Source: Kiritimatiellales bacterium (lineage in GTDB: Bacteria > Verrucomicrobiota > Kiritimatiellia > Kiritimatiellales > Pontiellaceae). From it: 7,580 nt of DNA. The DNA lies in the NCBI GenBank assembly GCA_021734595.1, contig JAIPIO010000194.1:1-7580 (forward strand). The letters are read 5' to 3'. Both the position numbers and the translations under genes were made by a program. A model generated the notes under the pieces. The model saw only the letters and a list, made by a program, of their open reading frames with translations. It was not told the origin of the DNA and ran no database searches. The stretch's first letter is position 1, and every line of letters starts with the position of its first letter. Positions 1-4,690 of this stretch are shown here, piece by piece.

Positions 1-24
1 GGGTTGGATTGTTTGTTTGACACA

Positions 25-84
25 AACCCGGGGTAACCTACGGCAACCCCGGGCTAGGATACGTAACCCCGTCGGGGTTAAGTT
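25..84. repeat. Three imperfect 20-bp direct repeats
   Basis: Three consecutive blocks begin at 25, 45 and 65 with AACCCGGGG, AACCCCGGG and AACCCCGTCGGGG, exactly 20 bp apart. Blocks one and two also share a TA(C/G)G-type middle and a TACG near the end (TAACCTACGG and CTAGGATACG). The blocks are GC-rich and partly self-complementary. They lie in noncoding DNA downstream of the leftmost minus-strand gene. Three diverged copies are too few to assign a role; a small iteron-like or degraded tandem array is possible. Confidence 0.4.
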
Positions 85-99
85 TTCATCCCCTTTTTT
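64..99 (+). terminator. Possible rho-independent terminator (GC hairpin plus T-rich tail)
   Basis: TAACCCC (64-70) and GGGGTTA (74-80) form a perfect 7-bp stem with a GTC loop. It is followed on the plus strand by AGTTTTCATCCCC and a run of six T (94-99). It could end transcription of a plus-strand gene lying left of the window. The U-tract is not directly adjacent to the stem, so the call is weak. The same hairpin is the third unit of the 20-bp repeats, so it may instead just be repeat structure. Confidence 0.3.
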
Positions 100-114
100 C
101 CCAGTCATTGGAAA
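97..114. repeat. Degenerate copy of the TTTCCAA-N3-TTGGAAA palindrome
   Basis: TTTCCCAGTCATTGGAAA keeps a perfect right arm (TTGGAAA), but the left arm is decayed (TTTCCCA rather than TTTCCAA, with one extra base). It lies 20 bp downstream of the small membrane-protein gene. I read it as an eroded member of the palindrome family seen at 1840-1877, 4580-4618 and 5724-5742. A chance match is possible. Confidence 0.4.
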
Positions 115-134
115 TCATCATCGCCTGATTCTGG

Positions 135-440
135 CTAATTCTCCTCCGTATCCTGCTCCAGCTTCTTTGCCTGCTGATTGCGGATAATCCGCAGGAACAT
201 CAGGTGAATGTCATATTTGGTTACAACCACCAGCGAGAGGGTGGTCAGGAAAAGCGCCACGATGGCGACGTGCGGTCGGTTGGTCAGTGCGCAGACCAGA
301 ATGCTTAAAAAGCTGATACAAAAGAGCCCCAAGTAAATGTTTCGTCTTATCTGGGCGGCTTGGATCAGTTTTCCGAGGTTGTCTGTATGGAAGGCCTTTT
401 CGATCAGGCGGTCACTGCTCAGGTTTTTCCAAGCTTTCAT
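135..440 (-). CDS. Small two-helix membrane protein of unknown function
   Basis: This 101-residue protein is not one I recognise. Two hydrophobic stretches, at about residues 35-52 (YLGLFCISFLSILVCALT) and 57-74 (HVAIVALFLTTLSLVVVT), are separated by a short NRP turn, predicting a helical hairpin. The N-terminal 34 residues are amphipathic and basic near the membrane (IRRN). The C-terminal tail is charged (RNQQAKKLEQDTEEN). I chose the ATG at 440 because GGGGGGAAG lies six bases upstream. The frame stays open to an ATG at 518, but that would overlap the sulfatase end and lacks such a site. The gene starts 28 bp after the sulfatase stop on the same strand, so the two are probably cotranscribed. 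That alone does not show a shared function. Confidence 0.7.
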   Translation of the reverse strand: MKAWKNLSSDRLIEKAFHTDNLGKLIQAAQIRRNIYLGLFCISFLSILVCALTNRPHVAIVALFLTTLSLVVVTKYDIHLMFLRIIRNQQAKKLEQDTEEN

Positions 441-446
441 TTTTAT

Positions 447-455
447 CTTCCCCCC
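447..455 (-). promoter_or_regulatory. Ribosome binding site deciding the start of the small membrane protein
   Basis: On the minus strand GGGGGGAAG ends six bases before the ATG at 440. It supports the 101-residue product over the 127-residue reading that begins at 518. Confidence 0.55.
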
Positions 456-468
456 GACAATTCTTCCT

Positions 469-1827
469 TCATTTGCTTCTGCCAAACTCATACACCCCGG
501 TCCGCTTTTCCCACGCAATCAGTTTGGCCGTCAGCTTTTTAAGCTGTCCCGGTTCAACAGCGGAGAGGTCGCTCTTTTCGGAAAGGTCGTTTTTCAGGTT
601 GAACAGCTCCATGCGTCCGCCGCGGTAGGCGATTAGCTTCCAGTCGCCGCTGCGGATGGCGGCGTACTGCGACTCGTAGCTGCGGTACATGAACACGTCG
701 TCGCGCGGCAGGTTCCCATTCGCTGCCAACAAAGGCGTCAGACTGTTGCCGTCCAGCTTGGGATGGCTGGACGGGTCGCCGCCGGCCAGCTGCACCATGG
801 TCGGAAAAATATCGGTGGTGACGACCGGAATGGATGATGAACTGCCCGGCTTAACAACACCCGGCCACTGCACGATAAACGGAATTCGCGCGCCGCCTTC
901 GAAAAGAGCAACGCCCGCCGGCTTGCCGCCGCGCATCGGCGTGTTGTCGAACTGTCCGCCCTGATCGCCCGCAAAGATGACGATGGTGTTTTCCGCCAAG
1001 CCCTTTTCCGCGAGCGCGGCGCGGATGCGTCCGATGGATTCGTCGACGGCCTCAACCATGGCGGCGTGGTGCAGTTCACTCTTTTCCATGCCCCTGTCTT
1101 TCAGCTTTTCCACCAGGTCTTTGCGCCCCACGTGCGGTCCGTGGACGGAATAGTAGAAAACGGTCAGGTTGAAAGGTTGCGTTCCATCCTGTTTGCGGAT
1201 GTAGGCCACGGCGTCGTCGGTCAGCTGGTCCGTCAGGTATTTGGTTTTCGGTACATCGCTGTAGGCGGTTTCGGTTTTCGGGAAGTAGGGGGGATAATAG
1301 CTTTTGGGATGGCCGCTTTCCGTAACACCGTACTGTTCGTCGAAGCCTTGGTGGACAGGAAACTTTGATTCGGGGCCGAGGTGCCATTTCCCGACAAAGG
1401 CGGTTTTATAACCCAGCGGTTTGAGCGCTTCGGCGTAGGTGGTCTCCTCCAGTGGCAGCCAGTTGCGCGAAGGCATCTGCGCCGGATCGCCCGCTAGCAG
1501 GTTGAATTCCCCGGTCGGGTTGTTCGGGACATGCCGTACAATCCGCAGCCGTGCCGGATGCTGTCCGGTGAGTACCGCCGACCGGCTCGGACTGCACGTT
1601 GGCGAGGCGGCATAGGCGTCGGTGAAGGTCATGCCGTCGGCGGCCAGCTGATCCATGTTGGGAATATCAAACCTGCTTCGGCGATAGGAGATATCGGCCT
1701 GCCCGAGGTCGTCGGCAAAAAGCATGACGATGTTGGGTTGCGGCTTGGCGGGGCGCTGCATGGCCGTGGCGTCCAGCGATGCCGCCGCGATCATTCCCGT
1801 CATCAGGGCGATTTGCAGTTTCTTCAT
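469..1827 (-). CDS. Secreted type I (formylglycine) sulfatase
   Basis: This is a sulfate-ester hydrolase of the alkaline-phosphatase superfamily, full length at 452 residues. Residues 1-22 look like a signal peptide (MKKLQIALMTGMIAAASLDATA), so it should act in the periplasm or outside the cell. The signature CSPSRSAVLTG (78-88) contains Cys78, the residue converted to formylglycine in this family. Expected active-site elements follow: FADDLG with Asp39 and Asp40 as metal ligands, GKWHLG (146-151) with Lys147 and His149, SVHGPH with His229, GDQGG with Asp288 (Gln289 where Asn or His is common), and RGGK with Lys302. The C-terminal part (WKLIAYRGG...ELFNL) is typical of arylsulfatase-like enzymes. 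The substrate cannot be read from sequence; sulfated polysaccharides are the usual targets. GAGGAGAG precedes the ATG. The gene follows purN by 49 bp, a gap filled by two palindromes. A radical-SAM or other formylglycine-generating enzyme would be needed and is not in the window. Confidence 0.95.
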   Translation of the reverse strand: MKKLQIALMTGMIAAASLDATAMQRPAKPQPNIVMLFADDLGQADISYRRSRFDIPNMDQLAADGMTFTDAYAASPTCSPSRSAVLTGQHPARLRIVRHVPNNPTGEFNLLAGDPAQMPSRNWLPLEETTYAEALKPLGYKTAFVGKWHLGPESKFPVHQGFDEQYGVTESGHPKSYYPPYFPKTETAYSDVPKTKYLTDQLTDDAVAYIRKQDGTQPFNLTVFYYSVHGPHVGRKDLVEKLKDRGMEKSELHHAAMVEAVDESIGRIRAALAEKGLAENTIVIFAGDQGGQFDNTPMRGGKPAGVALFEGGARIPFIVQWPGVVKPGSSSSIPVVTTDIFPTMVQLAGGDPSSHPKLDGNSLTPLLAANGNLPRDDVFMYRSYESQYAAIRSGDWKLIAYRGGRMELFNLKNDLSEKSDLSAVEPGQLKKLTAKLIAWEKRTGVYEFGRSK

Positions 1828-1839
1828 CTATCTCTCCTC

Positions 1840-1877
1840 TTCCAATGGTTGGAACCTTGTTTCCAGGCGTTGGAAAC
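1840..1877. repeat. Paired TTCCAA-N3-TTGGAA palindromes between purN and the sulfatase
   Basis: The first palindrome, TTCCAATGGTTGGAA (1840-1854), has perfect 6-bp arms around TGG. The second, GTTTCCAGGCGTTGGAAAC (1859-1877), has perfect 7-bp arms around GGCGT. Four bases separate them. They fill most of the 49-bp gap, and the second reaches the first base of the purN stop codon. On the minus-strand transcript the pair would form two hairpins directly before the sulfatase GAGGAGAG ribosome site. This matches the paired layout at 4580-4618. Confidence 0.8.
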
Positions 1878-2485
1878 TATTTCAGGGTGATGCGCCGGCC
1901 ATTCAGTTGAATCCGCCCCGTGGCGATCCACTGGAGCGCCTCGGGATAGGCGATGTGCTCCTGCGCGTGGATTTTGGTCATCAGCGAGTCAAGCGTGTCG
2001 TCCTCGTCGATGGCTACGCATTTCTGGTTGATGATGGCTCCCGTATCGACGCCGGCATCGACAAAGTGCACGGTGCATCCAGTGAATTTCACGCCGTAGT
2101 CGAGCGCCTGCTTCCCGCCGTCGAGTCCGGGAAAGCTGGGCAGCAGCGAGGGGTGGATGTTGATCATCCGCCCGGCGTACGCGTTGAGCAGCCCGTCTTT
2201 AATGATCCGCATAAAGCCGGCCAGCGCGATAAAGTTGACGCCGTGTTCTTCCAAGGTCTGGAGAACCCGTTGTTCCGCCGCGCCGTCGAGCTTGGTTTTG
2301 AACGGGGCGCAGTCGATATGGATGGCGGGAATGCCGTGCCGGCGGGCGCGCTCGAGGATGAGGGCGTCTGCCACGTCGGACAGAACGCATTTGACTTCTG
2401 CCTCAAGCATTCCTTCCGCAATGGCGTCGATGATGGCTTGGCAATTCGTGCCGGACCCTGATCCGAAGATGGCAAGTGACAACAT
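1877..2485 (-). CDS. purN: Phosphoribosylglycinamide formyltransferase (GART, 10-formyl-THF dependent)
   Basis: This cytosolic enzyme of de novo purine synthesis transfers a formyl group from 10-formyltetrahydrofolate to glycinamide ribonucleotide. At 202 residues it has normal family length. The phosphate-binding loop FGSGSGTN lies at 7-14, and LAGFMRII (88-95) is the characteristic folate-side strand. The catalytic trio is visible: Asn109 and His111 in INIHPSLLPSFPG (109-120 region) and Asp147 in GVDTG, equivalent to E. coli Asn106, His108 and Asp144. The ATG at 2485 has AAGGAG seven bases upstream. It is the first gene of the minus-strand cluster and is divergent from dut across 88 bp. The sulfatase behind it is an unexpected operon partner. 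Confidence 0.97.
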   Translation of the reverse strand: MLSLAIFGSGSGTNCQAIIDAIAEGMLEAEVKCVLSDVADALILERARRHGIPAIHIDCAPFKTKLDGAAEQRVLQTLEEHGVNFIALAGFMRIIKDGLLNAYAGRMINIHPSLLPSFPGLDGGKQALDYGVKFTGCTVHFVDAGVDTGAIINQKCVAIDEDDTLDSLMTKIHAQEHIAYPEALQWIATGRIQLNGRRITLK

Positions 2486-2573
2486 AAATCAACTCCTTGT
2501 CGTTTGAGGTTTTTGAAGATACTATGATCAGGATTTGAATTGCAACCGAAGAAGGATAGGAGAGGGGAATAAA
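2486..2573. promoter_or_regulatory. Divergent promoter region between purN and dut
   Basis: This is the only gap between divergent genes, so it must hold promoters for both directions. On the plus strand TTGTCG (2497-2502), a 17-bp spacer and TACTAT (2520-2525) each match the sigma-70 consensus at 4 of 6 positions, placing a start near 2532. On the minus strand TTGCAA (2540-2545), an 18-bp spacer and TATCTT (read at 2521-2516) also match 4 of 6. The two candidates overlap, so expression of the arms could be mutually exclusive. No operator or riboswitch is evident. The box assignments are inference. Confidence 0.4.
2562..2567 (+). promoter_or_regulatory. Ribosome binding site for the dut GTG start
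   Basis: GAGGGG, within AGGAGAGGGG, ends six bases before GTG 2574. It supports GTG initiation. The alternative TTG at 2535 would add 13 basic residues absent from normal dUTPases and would put this site inside the coding region. Confidence 0.65.
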
Positions 2574-3011
2574 GTGAAGTTGAAGATAAAACCGCTGAAT
2601 GACGCCGCCCGGGAAACCTACAGCGACCATGGGCATTTCCACGAGGGCGATGCCGGACTCGACCTGTATGTGCTGGAGGACACCACCATTGCACCCGGCG
2701 AAACCAAACCGATCAAACTGGGGATTTCCTGCGAGCCGGAGGACGGGCGGGCCTACTACCTGATGCCGCGCTCAAGCATCTCGAAAACGCCGTTGCGGAT
2801 GGCCAATTCGATTGGACTGATCGACGGCGGATACCGCGGGGAGCTCATGGCGATGTGTGACAACATCAAGGATTTCACCTACACCGCGGAAAAAGGCCAG
2901 CGCCTCTTCCAGGTCGTCGCCTGCGATTGCGCACCGATCTTTTATGAAATGGTCGATGAACTGACGGAAACCACCCGCGGCGCGGGCGGCTTCGGCAGCA
3001 CCGGGAAATAA
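2574..3011 (+). CDS. dut: dUTP diphosphatase (trimeric dUTPase)
   Basis: The enzyme hydrolyses dUTP to dUMP and pyrophosphate, keeping uracil out of DNA and supplying dUMP for dTMP synthesis. All five motifs of the homotrimeric family are present in order in the 145-residue product: DAGLDLY (26-32), PRSSISK (65-71), GLIDGGYRGEL (81-91) with the catalytic Asp84 and the uracil-stacking Tyr87, KGQRLFQVV (107-115), and the glycine-rich RGAGGFGSTG (135-144) that closes over the phosphates. Length is typical. Start GTG at 2574 is chosen on its ribosome site. It heads the plus-strand run, with radC 12 bp downstream. Confidence 0.96.
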   Translation: MKLKIKPLNDAARETYSDHGHFHEGDAGLDLYVLEDTTIAPGETKPIKLGISCEPEDGRAYYLMPRSSISKTPLRMANSIGLIDGGYRGELMAMCDNIKDFTYTAEKGQRLFQVVACDCAPIFYEMVDELTETTRGAGGFGSTGK

Positions 3012-3023
3012 GCAGAGCTTCCG

Positions 3024-3785
3024 ATGTCTGGAAAAGACGAACAGGTTGAATACGCCATCAAGCCCCAGTCGCTGCGGGTGTGCGACATGCCCGCGCAGCT
3101 GCGGCCGCGCGAGGAGTTTGAGCGCGTCGGTGCCGAGAATGTGTCGGACTCGGTCCTGTTGGCGCTGATTCTGCGCACCGGAACGCATGGGGTGAATGTG
3201 GTCAACCTGTCGCAACTGCTTTTGTCGAAGTATGGTTCCCTCACCGCCCTTGCGCGGGTTTCTGCCAAGGATCTCGCCAAGGATGACGATCTTCCAGGCA
3301 TTGGAATTGTCAAAGCCCAGATGATCAAGGCGGCGATGGAATTGGCGCAGCGGCTGACCCGCGAGTGCGTCGGCGAAAGTCCGGTGGTGACGACGCCGGA
3401 GCAGGCCGCCGCCGTGCTGCGCGAACGGGCCCGTGTTTTGAAGTACGAGGTGTTCTGGGCGCTGATGCTTGACACCAAAAACCGTTTAATTGGTGAGCCT
3501 CAGAAAATCAGCGAGGGCACATTGAACAGCAGTCTGGTTCATCCACGCAAGCTGTTCACGCGGGCGCTCGAACACAACTGTGCGGCCATGATCCTGGCGC
3601 ACAACCATCCCTCGGGCGATCCGTCGCCGTCGGCGGAGGATATTAAGATTACAAAACAACTCATAGGCGCCGGCGAACTCATGGGCATCAAGGTGCTGGA
3701 CCACATCATCGTGGGGCACCGGAAACATTCGTCGGATTCGGATTTTTTAAGTCTGCGTGAAGCAGGGCTTGCGAACTTTGGTTAA
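3024..3785 (+). CDS. radC: RadC family JAMM-domain protein (UPF0758)
   Basis: This 253-residue cytosolic protein is called RadC for historical reasons; a direct DNA-repair role is disputed and its biochemical activity is unsettled. The N-terminal part has the family opening LRPREEFERVGAENVSD (about 26-42) and a helix-hairpin-helix-like LPGIGIVKAQ (90-99). The C-terminal part is a JAMM/MPN metalloprotease fold with HNHPSGDPSPSAED (193-206), giving zinc ligands His193, His195 and Asp206. It is preceded by GTLNSSLVHPRKLF (165-178), typical of the family, with Glu164 a possible catalytic acid. The ATG at 3024 has only a weak ribosome site (GCAGAG), so it may be translationally coupled to dut 12 bp upstream. 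lpxA starts 19 bp downstream. Confidence 0.94.
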   Translation: MSGKDEQVEYAIKPQSLRVCDMPAQLRPREEFERVGAENVSDSVLLALILRTGTHGVNVVNLSQLLLSKYGSLTALARVSAKDLAKDDDLPGIGIVKAQMIKAAMELAQRLTRECVGESPVVTTPEQAAAVLRERARVLKYEVFWALMLDTKNRLIGEPQKISEGTLNSSLVHPRKLFTRALEHNCAAMILAHNHPSGDPSPSAEDIKITKQLIGAGELMGIKVLDHIIVGHRKHSSDSDFLSLREAGLANFG

Positions 3786-3804
3786 TCCCATTAAAGGATA
3801 CAGC

Positions 3805-4578
3805 ATGAATATACATCCAACGGCTATTGTTTCGGAAAAGGCCGAGCTTGGCGAAAACGTCAGCGTCGGACCATACGCCATTATTGAAGCGGAAACAAAA
3901 ATCGGGGACGGCTGCGACATCGCCGCGCATGCGGTGGTAAAATCGTATGTGACGCTCGGTAAAAACTGCAAGGTGCATGCGCACGCGGTGATCGGCGACC
4001 TGCCGCAGGATCTTGGTTTCGACGGTGTCGTGACCTATGTGAAGGTGGGCGACAACTGCACCATGCGCGAAGGCATGACGATCAACCGGGCGACGGGCGA
4101 GGGCAACGCCACGGTAGTGGGCGACAACTGCTACCTGATGGGATATTCCCATCTGGCGCACAACTGCGTGATCGGAAACAATGTGATTCTGGCCAACAAT
4201 GCGCTGTTGGCCGGCCATGTACATGTGGGTGACCGCGCGTTCATCGGCGGCGGTGCGGCGATTCACCAATTTGTCCATCTGGGCCGCATGGTGATGGTGG
4301 CGGGCGTGACCGGGTTGACCAAGGATCTGCCGCCGTTCTGCACGGCGGTCATGACGAAGCCCGACCGGATTGTTGGCCTTAATGTGGTCGGGATGCGCCG
4401 GGGCGGATTCGATGCAGAGACCCGCAAAAAGATCAAGCAGACCTACAAAACGCTCTTTTCCTCTGGCCTGAATGTTTCCCAGGCATTGGAAAGACTGGAG
4501 GCGGAAGAGCCGCATCCGGTCACGCGGGAGATTATTGATTTCATCCGCGCCTCGAAGCGCGGCGTCTGTACGATGTAG
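3805..4578 (+). CDS. lpxA: Acyl-ACP:UDP-N-acetylglucosamine O-acyltransferase
   Basis: This enzyme catalyses the first step of lipid A synthesis, moving a hydroxyacyl chain from acyl carrier protein to the 3-position of UDP-GlcNAc. The 257-residue product is mostly a left-handed beta helix of hexapeptide repeats (about 1-180), with a helical C-terminal domain (GMRRGGFDAETRKKIKQ...). Aligned by eye with E. coli LpxA, His119 in YSHLAHNC matches catalytic His125, His116 matches His122, His138 matches His144, His154 in IHQF matches His160, and Asn193 matches Asn198. Gly167 matches Gly173, the ruler residue linked to long (C14) chains in E. coli. Asn120 replaces Asp126. The ATG at 3805 has AAAGGA six bases upstream; an in-frame ATG at 3757 lies inside radC and is rejected. 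lpxC, fabZ and lpxB, frequent neighbours elsewhere, are absent. Confidence 0.95.
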   Translation: MNIHPTAIVSEKAELGENVSVGPYAIIEAETKIGDGCDIAAHAVVKSYVTLGKNCKVHAHAVIGDLPQDLGFDGVVTYVKVGDNCTMREGMTINRATGEGNATVVGDNCYLMGYSHLAHNCVIGNNVILANNALLAGHVHVGDRAFIGGGAAIHQFVHLGRMVMVAGVTGLTKDLPPFCTAVMTKPDRIVGLNVVGMRRGGFDAETRKKIKQTYKTLFSSGLNVSQALERLEAEEPHPVTREIIDFIRASKRGVCTM

Positions 4579-4579
4579 A

Positions 4580-4618
4580 TTTTCCAACCATTGGAAAAAC
4601 TTTTCCAATGGTTGGAAA
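4580..4618. repeat. Nested palindrome: two inverted TTCCAA-N3-TTGGAA units
   Basis: Unit one (4580-4598) is TTTTCCAA-CCA-TTGGAAAA with perfect 8-bp arms. Unit two (4601-4618) is TTTTCCAA-TGG-TTGGAAA. Because the loops CCA and TGG are complementary, 4581-4598 is the exact reverse complement of 4601-4618, giving an 18-bp perfect stem with a two-base AC loop. The element begins one base after the lpxA stop. In RNA it could fold as one long hairpin or two short ones. It could attenuate transcription or stabilise the lpxA 3' end; no U-tract follows, so it is not a standard terminator. Confidence 0.9.
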
Positions 4619-4673
4619 GCGTGACGAGTAAGGCGTGACGAGTGAAAATGAAAATCACGCCTCACGTTTCACT
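4619..4673. repeat. GCGTGACGAGT direct repeats with complementary TCACGCCTCACG arm
   Basis: GCGTGACGAGT occurs at 4619-4629 and again at 4633-4643, a 14-bp period. Downstream, TCACGCCT (4655-4662) is the exact reverse complement of AGGCGTGA (4631-4638), and TTTCACT (4667-4673) is the reverse complement of AGTGAAA (4641-4647). The stretch can therefore form competing hairpins. It sits between the nested palindrome and the larC ribosome site (GGAGG at 4681-4685), so it is probably in the larC leader. It looks like a second dispersed repeat family rather than a gene. Confidence 0.6.
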
Positions 4674-4690
4674 AATCATGGGAGGTTTCA

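Noticed and set aside
1..134. A plus-strand frame open from position 2 into the first gene region
   Set aside because: It runs through the repeats and antisense to the membrane-protein gene, has no start or ribosome site and no recognisable product.
2249..2264. TTCCAAGGTCTGGAGA inside purN as a palindrome copy
   Set aside because: The right arm is broken and the encoded LQTLEE fits an ordinary PurN helix.
2535..2573. TTG start adding 13 residues to dUTPase
   Set aside because: The extension is basic, matches no dUTPase N-terminus and would contain the GAGGGG ribosome site that serves GTG 2574.
3757..3804. Earlier ATG for lpxA
   Set aside because: It lies inside the end of radC, and MNIHPTAIV at 3805 is the normal LpxA beginning with AAAGGA upstream.
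4475..4492. TTTCCCAGGCATTGGAAA inside lpxA as another palindrome copy
   Set aside because: The left arm is imperfect and the encoded VSQALERLE is plausible normal LpxA sequence, so a chance resemblance is simpler.
3706..4665. A 319-codon open frame antisense to lpxA
   Set aside because: It is a shadow of lpxA with composition rich in His, Arg and Ala and no domain; its start would lie in the repeat region without a ribosome site.
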